Source: Hoplostethus atlanticus | Taxonomy: Eukaryota > Chordata > Actinopteri > Trachichthyiformes > Trachichthyidae | Length of the DNA: 64,000 bases | Assembly: GCA_034670405.1 (NCBI GenBank) | Contig: JAXDDX010000057.1 | Coordinates: forward strand, 248,001-312,000 | Reading direction: 5' to 3' | Part shown: in pieces, positions 41,929 through 48,235 of the stretch | Numbering within the stretch: the stretch's first letter is position 1 | How the letters are laid out: the number at the start of each line of letters is the position of its first letter | The notes under the pieces: model-generated | Told to the model about the DNA's origin: nothing | Database searches by the model: none | Seen by the model: the letters and a program-made list of their open reading frames with translations, nothing else | Position numbers and translations under genes: made by a program

Positions 41929-43223
41929 CATAATCACACAAAACACACCCTTCCTCTCACACATACACTCATTAGGCATCATTCGCCTTGATTTGAAACA
42001 CAAGGGAGGATGTTGTTTGAAAGTCCTGCTGTTGCCTAGCTGCCTGCAATACAGACAGACGGACGCAGAATCGTTTCCGCTTTCTCTCTCTCTCACTCGG
42101 AGATATGCACATGTACGCTCAATACCCGTCTCTCCCGGGAGGTCTCTGTGCCATTCCCCTACTTTAGACACACCAGCTGCTCAGTGTGTGCTCTGCAGTG
42201 TTAAGAGCCCCTTCCCACCTCACACAAGCCCCCAGTGGTACCCATATCCACTATATACAGAGGCATAACAAAGCCCCCTACTTCCCTTTACTTCCCCAGT
42301 ATAACCCAAACACCCCCCACATTCACAAAGTACCCCCAGGGCAGATGGGACCCTAATAAGCGTTACACTCAGAGAAATAGGATTCTTCACGGTGCCTTCT
42401 AAAGAGCAATTCCCAAACTCTGCCAGGGAGCTGGCTGGGAAAAAAAGGATGGAGTGAGAGAGAGATGAGGGGGTGCTTTGAATGGATGAGAGAGGTTGGT
42501 ATATGTGAGACTATAGGACTATAAATACGCCTGATGAGACTATCAAGAGATACAAAGAAGAGGAAGGGGACAGATGAAGATCATTTATTAATGTGGGAGA
42601 ATGTAGCTTTGCATGCTGGATTCAGAAAGCTCTTCTAATCCTGTACATCCTGTTTAGGAACGTCCCCTATCCCAAAAGGAAAGTATACTTGTAATACACT
42701 TTCAGCATCATTTGCCCCACTCATGCCCGCCCGCCCGCCCACAGACACAGTCACACACAAACAGACACAAACACAAGCATAAACATCCACTGGATTGGCT
42801 GCGGTCTAATCTCTGAGTGGACTTGGCCCGGCTGCCTTTTGAAGACAAAAAGCCTCGGCTAAGAAGATGAAGGGAATCTACATGGCCTCAAAGCCTCCCT
42901 TTTTAGATGAGGACACACACAGAGCTCTCTACAGCACAGCCAATCACGTGCTGACACTGCCTCTGATCCACGGACCTCAGAGCAAACCATTTTTTTTTTT
43001 TTTTACCAAGTATGTGTGTGCGTGTATCTTAGGGTAAGCGATTGTTCAGGATCTGGCATGACCCCCTGCGGTGGATCCTGATCCTATTGGTCACGACGCT
43101 CAGAGTGCTGCTGAGATCTTAAATGAAATTCCTCCACTCACTCACTCACTCACTCACTCACTCCTTCACTGACCCAGCAGGTTTTCATCCAAATGGTACC
43201 TCTTCATCAGAGGACGTGGCTCT

Positions 43224-43268
<45 letters not shown>

Positions 43269-46200
43269 ACTTAGCATGTCTTAGCATATCAATCGTTAGG
43301 AGAACCGGAAAACCAGATTGTTCAGCTGACAGGCAGGTGTGGTCTTTTCCTGTGCATGGTTATGCAACAACGACACACCTCAGAAACAAGCAAGCACACA
43401 CACACACACAGGCACACATACACACACCAATGTAGCTTGTGTTGAAATTGTGAATGAGTTTTGAGTGTGTGTGTGTGTGTGTGTTCTGCTGTTGTCCCCC
43501 TCACCCCACACAGAGGGGCAGAAAAAGCCCTCTGGAGTCTTCTATTCATCTGAAGCACAATGGAACCCCACTGAGGTTTTCTTCCTGTTTCCCTGTCTGC
43601 CCCACCCATCTTCCCCCACGGGGCAGGATAGAGGGGTAGGGGGTACCCTGCCCTGCCGGCCCAGAAACTCAGCTCCCATCTGCCACTGAAACTCTCCCTC
43701 CTCCACCCCTGGTCCATCCACCCCCCCCCCCCCCCCCCCCCCCCCTCTCTCTCTCTCTCACTCCACGCTCAACTTTTTTCACTCGTCGGCTTTTTCAGGA
43801 ACCTGTGCCGAACTATTTGTGTGGTGAAATGAATTTGGAAACATCGGCTTTTTAAACTCACCGATGAAGTGAAACGTGTTTTGTGATCACTGGAGAGAAA
43901 TAGACGATTCAACCTCAGAATAAATGCGCTTGGCAAAACATATTTTTCTTACAATATTTCAAAAATTCTGTGAATAAGAAAAAAATATTTCAACGGCTTT
44001 AAATGTTTGGATTTATTAGAAATATGTTTGTGTATTTATCACTGTTTTCTATAAAAGGACACAGGTGGCAGGAGGAGTCTGGTATGAGAAAAACAAGCCG
44101 TTTCACCCAGAATCCAGGGGGAAATTACACACTTTACTTTTGAAATGCTTTACTTAATAATGATCCCATTTTTAAAAAGTTGTTTTTTTCTTCCAAGGAT
44201 CTTAGTTGTATAGTTTGAATAAACAGGCAGTTTGAAGAGTATTGATTATTAAACCGTTATTACCCCAGGAGTCTAAAAACTTTCAGAATATATTGTCTCC
44301 TGCAGACGAGAATAATGACTTGTAGTTGAAGCTATATTCATCCCAAGCCTGCCAGTCTCTCCTTGAAACTTTATTCTGCGACTAATTCCACTTTCCATTC
44401 TTTATCTTCAGCTTCCTCCTCCATTTGCCTCCCTGTTTTGCCCTCCCACAGAACTCTTGCTGTTTGCTGCAGATTTATGGTCCGGGCTAACATGCACGGT
44501 ATTGGCAAAGCATTAAACATGTCTACTCTTAATACTGTGAGCTCTCTCCATCGATAAGAGCCTTAATAAAAACATCCCCCTAGTGGATTTGTGTGTGTCT
44601 CTTTTTCACTTTCCACTCTCCTCCTCCCTCTCTCTCTCTCTCTTAACCACTGTTTCTTCTGGTGCTTTCCCTAGTTTTAACATGGTCCTTCCTCACGCCA
44701 CTTCCCTTCCTCTCTCAACCAATTTCTCCCCCTGTCTCTGCCTCATTCTCTGGCCGGTGCCAGAGGCTTAATGACGCTTGAATGCCACTGCTATGGAGTT
44801 TTCTCCCTCACTCTTTTCTCATAAAGGATATTTAAAAGCCATGCCCCGAGATCCATCTATCTCAATATGTCTCTCCTGGATTTATCTCTCTTTCTTTTTT
44901 TCCTATCCGCTTTCAGATGGATAGCATCACCCTGTATAACCCTTCTCCTTGTTTGGTTCACACATGTCCTATTTAACAGTGCTTGGCTGCAATTGGCAGA
45001 CACCAGTTGTCAGTCTTTTATCTAGTTTCTAAATGCCTATTGGTACCCTAAACCTCTCCACTACCCCCTGTAGCCGTCCGGATCAGTTATGCTGGTGAGA
45101 GCCGAGCAGCTGTTCCCCTCCCACTTCTTTTTCCCTCGCTGTCTCTCATGTGGTGTCAGGGATCTGAGCATCATAAGCACATTTTAAATATTAACAAAGA
45201 CCACTTTGCACGTATGAATAATACAGCAGAGAGGGCCAGCGGCTGGCCAGCGATCCCATCCCCAGCCGCCTGATGGCCATAAAACTAATGCACTGCTCTG
45301 GGCTACCGGCCCGGGTCTGATCTGCTAGCAGGACTCGCCTCAGAACCTGGTCACATCCCTGGCCCGGCCCAAACAGAGCTGTCTGTTTATCTACCTCGGT
45401 GTCCAACCACCTGTCCAAATCTCTGTAGATGCAACAGCCTGGCAGCACTTTTGCTATGGCGACATGGTTCAGAGACACTTTAATCTAATCTGGCATCTCA
45501 ATCTGTTGTGTTTGCAGCCTGGACCACTTTGGTGTTTATTTGAAGCTAGCTTTGTTGACACATTCCTTCGTTTTCATGCATCCACAATTCATACTCCGCT
45601 TCAACTCTCAGGAAACAGAATAATTCTACTGACCAAATTGTGGAGCCGAATAACAAATACCTTTTACCTTTTACCTGCCAGACACTTTTGAGGGATCTGA
45701 TTCGTCTTCTTGTAGCTACCGCACCGTTCTTTAAAAGCAAGAGCATTCCCACACTTAACACAATGAGACAGCACGTCCTCGATGAGTGTCACCATTCAGC
45801 CAACCCCCTATGGGAGTGTCTGACATGTTACGCTCCCTAACTCCGAGCACTCTGCCACCCCTGCGCTCCCCTCGCCTCGCTCTCCTCCTGTCTTGACCTC
45901 CCAGTCCGGACCCTGGTGTCCTCCTGCCCCTCCCCCCCCAAGGACCACCTGGTCGTCATCTCCGTTTAATCCTGATCTGTCAGAAACTGCATGTAAACAC
46001 ACTCTCCATAGATCTGTTTTGTAACTCTCATGAAGTCATTAATAATGACCAACACAAACGTGCGCGCACACACACACACACACACACCCTCAGAGAAGCA
46101 GTGGCCAGAAGGGTAGTTACTCCAGACAAGTGTTCCTGGCAGTCTGGGTAATTAATGTGTATGTCAACACAGGGAGAGGAGCACCACAGCAGAAATGTGA

Positions 46201-47893
46201 GCTCAGCACATCCACAATACAGGCAGAGACTGAGACAAGAGGGGGTGGGGGGGGGGTGGAGAAAGGTACACACATAATGGGAGAGAAGATAAATGCAATC
46301 TGTCTGTCCCATCATGCATTCCCTAAATATATCTCTGCCTTCTCCTCTCCCAGACCAAAACTTTACTGGGGCACACTGAGCTATTGTCCCCTGCGTCCCC
46401 TCCTCCCTGCTCTGCTCCCCTAACAGGACCTCACTGCCATCCTCAACTCTTTATTTCTCATTTCTCATGCAAGGATGTTTGGAATGGTCCACAATTTTAA
46501 TAAACATAAGCTGCTTTTCTGCTCTGTCTGTCCAGGGAAAACACACATGAGGACCTCGGGAGGTACGGCTGGGCTTCTTATTGACATTCTAAGAAACAGA
46601 CCTGGACAGGGGTAGCCTCATGGATAATCTTCGCTTATTAGGAAAAGAAAATGACTTCTTCAGCAGAGTATGAGATTTATTTCTCAGAGTGGTCTTTTAG
46701 TAAAGCTGCTGTAGAGTCTGCACTCATTGTCGTCCTCATTGTTCTTTTTTCCCCCCTACTGTAAACCAAGCTTAATCCACAATCCACTAAACCTTCAGAT
46801 TTCTGCCTTGGGTTTTTCAATCTGATTTAGCAACGGGTGGGGAGGGAATGTCCAGGTGCAACTAACACGACCCATACCGAAAGGAACTCATTGGAGACAG
46901 TGCAGTGTCACCTTGGTATCCAGGTCCTGGCACATCAGCTCACCAACAGAGTGGTTTGCCCTGTGTGCCAGGCGATTTCCCCATGAGAGCTTGCTGCATT
47001 CAGAGCAAAAATGCAGTCTTTGATGGCATTAACACTGGACAATCAAAGCCTGCAATGTTCTTGGCGCTGAACAGTCTGCAATACTAATACTGTGACTAAT
47101 AATGTAATGATTAAAAAAGGTACAAAAGATCAGCATATTGAAAAAAGGTCTCATGTTTACATTTTTCAAAAGCTGGTAAAATCCAGTAAAAACAACTTGT
47201 ACACCTAAGACTGAAAACAAGTTAGATTTATCTAGCTCTCAAAATAAAACAAAAAAAACCTCTTCCCCTCGGGCACTCCAAGTGCGTGTGTGTGCTTTTT
47301 TCTGTCTTACTTTTCACAAGGCTTTGCTTTTTCTTTTTTGGAGAGGCCAAGAAGGCACCGAGCAAAACCCTTAATTACTCCCTGCGCACCGGGGGGTTTC
47401 GCTTTTTCCGCTCCAAGTAGAAAAGAAGAGCTCTAAGCAGGGGTCTACTGTAAAACCGAGGACTTTCCATCGGCTGTAAAAGTGCGTGGTTAGTATTAGG
47501 CTATCCCAGACCCATGCCCTGCCAAAGACAATCCGAAACATCTTGTTCATTCCCATGGATAAAAAAAAAATCGCATTACTGTCACTTTGTGTTTGGTCAG
47601 CATTGGTTAAAAGTTGAAATAATTACTGAATTAATATATTAGATTTGGAACCGATCTGATCAACGGGCTCACATATAATTCACAAATAAGAAAAATATGT
47701 GTGTGTGTGTGTGTGTGTGTGTGTTTTTTACACATTTTGCAGCCTTGGCACAGATCTACAACATTCTACAAAAACTTAAAAGTTATCTCTAGTTTAAAAG
47801 CTTACCGGTGCCAGACGCGGCATAGCCCCCGACCAGAAGGAGCAGCAGCAGAGGACCGAAACCTTGGTCACGCTGAATCCGAACACAAAACAT
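6424..47893 (-). CDS. unc5b: unc5b, netrin receptor UNC5B (complete gene, 17 coding exons)
   Basis: This is a single-pass netrin receptor of neurons and endothelium, mediating axon repulsion, vessel guidance and dependence-receptor apoptosis. The join, 5' to 3' on the minus strand, is 47893-47806, 19394-19164, 18857-18714, 18319-18216, 17110-16930, 16366-16199, 15474-15310, 13359-13327, 11646-11452, 11108-10740, 10590-10503, 10187-10013, 9910-9671, 7943-7794, 7209-7045, 6919-6741, 6589-6424. That gives 2841 nt and 946 residues, against 945 in human UNC5B. Domains: signal peptide 1-26, Ig 48-150, Ig 155-248, TSP1 251-305, TSP1 307-359, TM about 380-403, DITD 414-417, ZU5 about 550-645, UPA about 648-790, death domain about 850-930. 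The stretch [15 protein letters not shown] in exon 2 is diagnostic of UNC5B rather than UNC5A, C or D. No frame breaks or missing domains were found. Confidence 0.97.
6741..6919 (-). CDS. unc5b: unc5b exon 16: start of the death domain
   Basis: Residues 833-891. [20 protein letters not shown] then [19 protein letters not shown] form helices 1-3 of the death domain. The preceding residues ([14 protein letters not shown]) are variable in the family. Enters phase 0, leaves phase 2. Confidence 0.95.
7045..7209 (-). CDS. unc5b: unc5b exon 15: end of UPA domain
   Basis: Residues 778-832, phase 0-0. [20 protein letters not shown] is followed by [20 protein letters not shown] and TDIQE. A 94-bp repeat lies 36 bp from the acceptor side. 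Confidence 0.96.
7210..7793 (-). other. unc5b: unc5b intron 14
   Basis: This 584-bp intron carries one copy of the 94-bp repeat (7245-7338). The remainder is AT-rich with no other recognised element. Confidence 0.8.
7245..7338. repeat. 94-bp repeat, copy 1
   Basis: This segment, starting GAGTAATATGAAATTGTGC and including a run of 17 A, is identical base for base to 10273-10366 in another unc5b intron, in the same orientation. The sequences outside the shared block are unrelated. Confidence 0.93.
7794..7943 (-). CDS. unc5b: unc5b exon 14: UPA domain
   Basis: Residues 728-777, phase 0-0. [20 protein letters not shown] is followed by [20 protein letters not shown] and RSKLLAKYQ, almost identical to mammalian UNC5B. 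Confidence 0.96.
8667..9341. mobile_element. Older non-autonomous inverted-repeat element (hAT-like MITE), interrupted
   Basis: The left end TAAAGCTACATTATGTAAC and the reverse complement of the right end TAAACCTGCACTATGTAAA agree at 14 of 19 positions. Ends of the type CTGCACTATGTAAC are widespread in teleost genomes as short non-coding elements. No target duplication is clear, consistent with age. Without the younger insertion at 8850-9180 it would be about 340 bp. It has no coding capacity. Confidence 0.5.
8850..9180. mobile_element. Palindromic MITE with an 8-bp target duplication
   Basis: The 331-bp element begins GGTAACACTTTATTTGAAGG and ends with its reverse complement. The arms continue as a long, imperfect palindrome rich in TGTCATGACA and CATGACATGACACC. 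It is flanked on both sides by AAGTTTTC (8842-8849 and 9181-9188), an 8-bp target-site duplication as made by hAT-type transposases. Three CCCTAA units occur at about 8937-8957. Non-coding, therefore mobilised in trans. Confidence 0.85.
9671..9910 (-). CDS. unc5b: unc5b exon 13: UPA domain
   Basis: Residues 648-727, phase 0-0. [20 protein letters not shown] is followed by [17 protein letters not shown] and [20 protein letters not shown]. The UPA domain packs on ZU5 and the death domain in the closed receptor. Confidence 0.95.
10013..10187 (-). CDS. unc5b: unc5b exon 12: end of ZU5 domain
   Basis: Residues 589-647. [20 protein letters not shown] is followed by [12 protein letters not shown] and [11 protein letters not shown]. 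The donor is GAG|GTGCGG, weaker than the others. Leaves in phase 0 so that exon 13 starts with a whole codon. Confidence 0.95.
10188..10502 (-). other. unc5b: unc5b intron 11
   Basis: This 315-bp intron carries the second copy of the 94-bp repeat (10273-10366). The rest is unremarkable. Confidence 0.8.
10273..10366. repeat. 94-bp repeat, copy 2
   Basis: Identical over its whole length, including the 17-A run, to 7245-7338, about 3.0 kb away in the same orientation. See copy 1. Confidence 0.93.
10503..10590 (-). CDS. unc5b: unc5b exon 11: ZU5 domain
   Basis: Residues 560-588. It encodes [20 protein letters not shown] then IINKWEKT, the ZU5 core strand and turn. Donor AC|GTGAGT. Enters phase 1, leaves phase 2. 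Confidence 0.95.
10740..11108 (-). CDS. unc5b: unc5b exon 10: cytoplasmic linker and start of ZU5
   Basis: Residues 437-559, the longest exon. It encodes [18 protein letters not shown], then [20 protein letters not shown] (family-conserved), a variable Ser/Gly-rich linker, and [17 protein letters not shown] entering the ZU5 domain. It is GC-rich compared with its introns. Phase 1 at both ends. Confidence 0.95.
11109..11451 (-). other. unc5b: unc5b intron 9
   Basis: A 343-bp AT-rich intron with no recognised element. Confidence 0.8.
11452..11646 (-). CDS. unc5b: unc5b exon 9: transmembrane helix and caspase motif
   Basis: Residues 372-436. [20 protein letters not shown] is the single membrane helix, followed by the stop-transfer [22 protein letters not shown] contains DITD, the caspase-3 site mapped to D412 of rat UNC5H2; here the aspartate is about residue 417. 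The exon ends KPPRQ-G in phase 1. Confidence 0.96.
11818..11925 (-). mobile_element. SINE fragment with a tRNA B-box and L2-like tail
   Basis: On the minus strand GGTTCAATTCC, a near-consensus RNA polymerase III B box, is followed after about 30 bp by TTTGGTTAAAAGTGTCCAAC and TAAATGACATATATG. That tail is the fish L2/V-SINE type (TTTGGATAAAAGCGTCTGCTAAATG in its usual form). The A-box half is not clear, so the copy is probably 5' truncated or old. Confidence 0.55.
13280..13322 (-). promoter_or_regulatory. unc5b: Candidate splicing-regulatory YCAY cluster downstream of exon 8
   Basis: Five YCAY tetramers (the NOVA binding unit) occur on the minus strand within about 45 nt of the exon 8 donor. 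Three more lie about 60-75 nt upstream of the acceptor (13420-13436). NOVA proteins bind clustered YCAY. Binding here is an inference from motif density only. Confidence 0.35.
13327..13359 (-). CDS. unc5b: unc5b exon 8: 33-nt cassette microexon
   Basis: A 33-nt exon between acceptor CAAACAG and a perfect GTAAGT donor, phase 1 at both ends, so inclusion or skipping keeps the frame. Included, it adds [11 protein letters not shown] between the second TSP1 repeat and the membrane helix. This aligns with the human segment NKKTLSDPNSH. Skipped, exon 7 joins exon 9 as CTR-T-LAPG. In mammals UNC5B lacking this exon has been described as a ligand-insensitive pro-apoptotic isoform whose skipping is promoted by NOVA2. 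YCAY motifs flank it here. Alternative use in this species is inferred. Confidence 0.88.
13360..15309 (-). other. unc5b: unc5b intron 7 (upstream of the cassette exon)
   Basis: A 1.95-kb intron containing a T-rich 3' tract before exon 8, a (GT)n run near 14491-14509, a pyrimidine-rich stretch at 14690-14740 and a 142-bp tandem duplication at 14922-15205. Confidence 0.75.
14922..15205. repeat. Diverged tandem duplication, 142-bp period
   Basis: CTCTGAAACGCCATATGCC begins at 14922 and again at 15064. Both units continue with TTCGGATATT, TACAGCT and later TTCAACAGCTGACTGA. The second halves have drifted, so the duplication is not recent. Confidence 0.85.
15310..15474 (-). CDS. unc5b: unc5b exon 7: thrombospondin type-1 repeat 2
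   Basis: Residues 306-360. It reads [20 protein letters not shown] followed by [20 protein letters not shown] and KNCTEGLC. The atypical C-x-x-x-C spacing and the absence of the CSVTCG motif match UNC5B second repeats. The donor is A|GTAAGT, phase 1. Confidence 0.96.
15475..16198 (-). other. unc5b: unc5b intron 6
   Basis: A 724-bp AT-rich intron between the two TSP1 exons. I see no recognised element. Confidence 0.8.
16199..16366 (-). CDS. unc5b: unc5b exon 6: thrombospondin type-1 repeat 1
   Basis: Residues 250-305. It reads [20 protein letters not shown] followed by [20 protein letters not shown], with the WxxWxxW motif that is C-mannosylated in the family and the six TSP1 cysteines. One exon per TSP1 repeat, phase 1-1, is the usual arrangement. 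Confidence 0.96.
16463..16823. mobile_element. Tc1/mariner-like MITE flanked by TA
   Basis: The left end CACTATGTTGAGTGATAGTA (16463 on) and the inverted right end CGCTGTGTTGAGTGATTGTA (16823 back) match over about 35 bp with four differences, continuing through GGCGAC and AGCATTAT. A TA dinucleotide flanks each end (16461-16462, 16824-16825), as expected for Tc1/mariner insertion. About 361 bp, non-coding, within unc5b intron 5. Confidence 0.75.
16930..17110 (-). CDS. unc5b: unc5b exon 5: end of Ig domain 2
   Basis: Residues 190-249. [12 protein letters not shown] is followed by [17 protein letters not shown] and the Ig signature [17 protein letters not shown], ending in the linker TATLIVY. 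Acceptor CCTCAG and donor G|GTAACA are both strong. Enters phase 0, leaves phase 1. Confidence 0.96.
17111..18215 (-). other. unc5b: unc5b intron 4
   Basis: A 1.1-kb AT-rich intron. Nothing coding. The block 17450-17940 may be an old repeat by its composition, but I could not find matching ends. Confidence 0.7.
18216..18319 (-). CDS. unc5b: unc5b exon 4: start of Ig domain 2
   Basis: Residues 155-189. It begins [14 protein letters not shown] and contains [14 protein letters not shown] with the first cysteine of the second Ig domain. Enters in phase 1 and leaves in phase 0 at GAG|GTACCC. Confidence 0.95.
18444..18481. repeat. (CA)n microsatellite in unc5b intron 3
   Basis: About 19 uninterrupted CA units. 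Confidence 0.95.
18667..18700. repeat. (CA)n microsatellite next to the exon 3 donor
   Basis: About 17 CA units, giving (UG)n in the transcript close to the 5' splice site of exon 3. UG repeats bind TDP-43 and CELF-type proteins in other genes. An effect here is only inferred. Confidence 0.95.
18714..18857 (-). CDS. unc5b: unc5b exon 3: end of Ig domain 1
   Basis: Residues 107-154. It encodes [20 protein letters not shown] and the highly conserved [19 protein letters not shown], with the partner cysteines of Ig1. Flanked by a poly-G/GA run on the acceptor side and a (CA)n array 13 bp from the donor side. Phase 1 at both ends. Confidence 0.95.
18858..19163 (-). other. unc5b: unc5b intron 2
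   Basis: A short 306-bp intron with (GA)n at 18869-18900 just upstream of exon 3 (on the transcript, a CU tract forming the polypyrimidine tract) and (GT)n at 19107-19130. Confidence 0.85.
19164..19394 (-). CDS. unc5b: unc5b exon 2: start of Ig domain 1
   Basis: Residues 30-106. It contains the UNC5B signature [20 protein letters not shown], then [11 protein letters not shown] with the first Ig cysteine, and the conserved netrin-binding region [13 protein letters not shown]. The acceptor AG at 19396-19395 is fixed by frame, because two other AGs follow immediately. The donor is G|GTACTA. Phase 1 at both ends. Confidence 0.95.
19440..19640 (+). mobile_element. tRNA-derived teleost SINE (V-SINE-like core)
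   Basis: A B box GGTTCAAGCCC (19473-19483) is followed by GCTGAAGTGTCCTTGAGCAA and then CCAGGGATGCTGTTCTGTGG and CGACCCTGCGCT. This ordered block is a very common core in teleost SINEs. The A-box half before 19460 is degenerate. The end is uncertain because a (CT)n run follows. Confidence 0.7.
19811..20190 (+). mobile_element. Remnant of an L2-type LINE 3' end
   Basis: One frame near 19995-20040 reads [14 protein letters not shown], resembling the segment after the reverse transcriptase in fish L2/Maui LINEs. It is followed by TTTCCCCTCGGGGACAATAAAG, a typical fish LINE 3' end. A further tail TAAGAGCATCAGCTAAATGC at 20159-20178 is the L2/SINE-type tail. The copy is 5' truncated and the reading frame does not continue, so it is inactive. 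Confidence 0.55.
20801..20851. repeat. (CA)n microsatellite
   Basis: About 25 uninterrupted AC units. Confidence 0.97.
21480..21740. repeat. Interspersed fish repeat associated with CA tracts
   Basis: It contains ATCCTTATGAGGACCTTCCA, CATTCATTCCCTAAG, GAAGTGAGGACCGGCCAAAA, AAGGTCTAAAACTCAGACTG and GGTTCTCACAAG, ending at ACACACACA. I recognise this ordered set of phrases as an abundant teleost repeat usually ending beside CA tracts. The class is uncertain. It is non-coding. Confidence 0.55.
21870..21905. repeat. (CT)n microsatellite
   Basis: About 18 CT units. Confidence 0.95.
22302..22336. repeat. (CT)n(CA)n compound microsatellite
   Basis: CT units pass directly into CA units. Confidence 0.93.
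22546..22579. repeat. (CA)n microsatellite
   Basis: An imperfect CA array with one CT interruption. Confidence 0.93.
22927..22979. repeat. (CA)n microsatellite, interrupted
   Basis: A 53-bp CA array with single G interruptions. Confidence 0.95.
23083..23138. repeat. (CT)n(CA)n compound microsatellite
   Basis: About 17 CT units followed by about 10 CA units. Confidence 0.95.
23285..23332. repeat. (GT)n microsatellite
   Basis: About 23 GT units, about 150 bp from a CA array of opposite orientation. Confidence 0.96.
23912..24257. repeat. (CA)n and (GA)n microsatellite pair
   Basis: CA units at 23912-23953 and about 20 GA units at 24216-24257, with GA-rich sequence between. Confidence 0.93.
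25081..25237 (-). mobile_element. tRNA-derived SINE, full length with target duplication
   Basis: On the minus strand the head GGCGTCCTGGTGGCTCAGTG contains an A box (TGGCTCAGTGGT). GGTTCGAATCC (25177-25167) is a perfect B box. The body ends at CAAATAAAAAAAA. GGGACACTTTTT flanks both sides (25069-25080 and 25238-25249), a 12-bp target duplication of the kind made by LINE machinery. It resembles a tRNA gene only over the head, so it is not called a tRNA. Confidence 0.88.
25326..25369. repeat. (CA)n microsatellite
   Basis: About 22 CA units, about 90 bp from the SINE. Confidence 0.96.
25586..25910. repeat. Cluster of three (GT)n/(CA)n arrays
   Basis: GT units at 25586-25609 and 25679-25714 are followed by CA units at 25870-25910. 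The opposed orientation could pair as a stem in RNA. Confidence 0.93.
26741..27297. repeat. Cluster of (GA)n, (GT)n, (CA)n and (GT)n arrays
   Basis: GA units at 26741-26769, GT at 26904-26950, CA at 27115-27142 and GT at 27258-27297. The long reading frames crossing these arrays are translations of dinucleotide repeats, not genes. Confidence 0.93.
27335..27440. promoter_or_regulatory. Candidate conserved non-coding element
   Basis: A non-repetitive stretch between microsatellites contains TAATTACATG, GATTACAGG and a second TAATTAC. These homeodomain-type motifs are spaced as in many vertebrate developmental enhancers. This is a composition-based guess. Confidence 0.22.
27625..27664. repeat. 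(CA)n microsatellite
   Basis: About 20 CA units. Confidence 0.96.
28869..29140. repeat. (GT)n and (CA)n arrays
   Basis: GT units at 28869-28906 and CA units at 29110-29140, about 200 bp apart. Confidence 0.9.
31015..31060. repeat. (GA)n microsatellite
   Basis: GA units interrupted by TGGATGGAA. Confidence 0.9.
32130..32295. repeat. Purine-rich GA tract
   Basis: About 165 bp almost free of pyrimidines on the plus strand, a degenerate GA array. Confidence 0.85.
32966..33010 (-). mobile_element. L2/SINE-type 3' tail fragment
   Basis: The minus strand reads CTTTGGATAAAAGTGTCCAC followed by CAAATGTCATAAATG, the tail shared by fish L2 LINEs and V-SINEs. No head or body is recognisable beside it. 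Confidence 0.55.
33050..37914. other. Intron 1 stretch without recognised elements
   Basis: About 4.9 kb of mostly unique sequence. An imperfect hairpin lies at 34171-34208. A G-run is at about 36437-36448. No coding signal, promoter or mobile element was found. Confidence 0.6.
37915..38270. promoter_or_regulatory. Candidate conserved non-coding element
   Basis: A complex, repeat-free stretch with CCATTATTACC, GCCAATTAGAGG, CCATAATCATCC and a TGAGTCA-like AP-1 core (GTGAGTCATGG). The sharp change to low-complexity sequence at 38310 marks its right edge. Function is inferred from composition and motifs only. Confidence 0.25.
38648..38680. repeat. (CT)n(CA)n compound microsatellite
   Basis: CT units pass into CA units. 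The poly-T at 38346-38359 and poly-G at 38531-38541 lie close by. Confidence 0.9.
39155..39400 (+). repeat. Dispersed repeat, copy A
   Basis: It shares with 49513-49665 the phrases TTCTTCTATTTATTCCAAAC, AGAGGATTTT and GACCTGACACTGG-type sequence in the same order and orientation. ACTTCCTGTGCA also occurs in both. No family name is known to me. Confidence 0.65.
39645..39785 (-). mobile_element. tRNA-derived SINE, diverged second copy
   Basis: The minus strand has GGTTCAAATCC (39734-39724) as B box, CTAAGGTACATACCACGTAA in the same place as in the 25.1-kb copy, and an ATGCCAAAAAAA tail. Target duplications were not found, so it is older. Confidence 0.72.
40639..40744. repeat. (CA)n and (GT)n arrays 40 bp apart
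   Basis: About 21 CA units (40639-40681) and about 13 GT units (40719-40744) in opposed orientation. They could fold into a long stem in single-stranded form. Confidence 0.94.
41305..41365. repeat. (TCAC)n(CA)n repeat
   Basis: Tetranucleotide TCAC units pass into CA units. Confidence 0.93.
41618..41648. repeat. (GT)n microsatellite
   Basis: About 15 GT units, followed at 41720-41768 by a GGAGA-type minisatellite. Confidence 0.93.
41887..41926. repeat. (CA)n microsatellite
   Basis: About 20 CA units. Confidence 0.95.
43134..43262. repeat. (TCAC)n and (GT)n arrays
   Basis: TCAC units at 43134-43164 and about 17 GT units at 43229-43262. Confidence 0.93.
43721..43757. repeat. Poly-C run of 25 followed by (TC)n
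   Basis: Twenty-five consecutive C then TC units. On the minus (transcribed) strand this is a run of 25 G, able to form G-quadruplexes. The length of such runs is often wrong in assemblies. Confidence 0.93.
47698..47724. repeat. (GT)n microsatellite just inside intron 1
   Basis: About 13 GT units, about 80 bp downstream of the exon 1 donor on the minus strand. Confidence 0.93.
47806..47893 (-). CDS. unc5b: unc5b exon 1: start codon and signal peptide
   Basis: The exon encodes [20 protein letters not shown] followed by VGGYAASGT, a classic signal peptide with basic N-region, Leu-rich core and small residues before the cleavage site. The ATG is preceded by AAG (A at -3). The donor is G|GTAAG at 47805. 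It ends in phase 1 and joins exon 2 to give T-E-S-S-D. No other upstream in-frame ATG was seen. Confidence 0.9.
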
Positions 47894-48235
47894 CTTTTCC
47901 GGCTATGCCGCTGCGAAATGTCCCGGGTAACCTATGGTATTCTTGACACACCAAGAGGCGCTTCTCCAACAGTCTTTGCCTCTGAAAAAATTCTCAGACG
48001 CTACAAAAAAAAAAAAAATATACAAACGAGTCAATTAATTGGTGTTTCGTGTCGTTATTTTGGTAAATAGTTGACTCTTGGCTGAAGACACAAACAGACA
48101 CATCCGTGACTCCAAACAGCTTGTGAATGTCTGAGAATAATATGCGTAAATTTCCGTTCCGTACGATCAAAGTTTGAAGAGGCCTGGGAATATCACACCC
48201 TTTGAATAAAAAAAAAGCAAACTGACGTTACTATT
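47894..48235 (-). other. unc5b: Inferred 5' UTR of unc5b
   Basis: Upstream of the start codon the minus strand has no ATG for about 110 nt. A T-run (48018-48004) and TTTTTTCAG at about 47990-47982 could serve as a 3' splice site for an upstream non-coding exon. Whether the 5' UTR is continuous or spliced cannot be decided from sequence. Confidence 0.4.

Larger units (their letters stand above)
19395..47805 (-). other. unc5b: unc5b intron 1 (28.4 kb)
   Basis: A very long first intron separates the signal-peptide exon from the first Ig exon, as is usual for UNC5 genes. It contains SINE and LINE remnants at 19.4-20.2 kb, a (CA)-associated fish repeat near 21.5 kb, more than fifteen long dinucleotide arrays between 20.8 and 29.2 kb, tRNA-derived SINEs at 25.1 and 39.7 kb, and several non-repetitive stretches that may be regulatory. 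No additional exon of unc5b and no nested gene could be supported. Confidence 0.85.

Noticed and set aside
45540-45990. Possible transposase relic
   Set aside because: Short frames on both strands showed no consistent protein similarity or ends that I could recognise.
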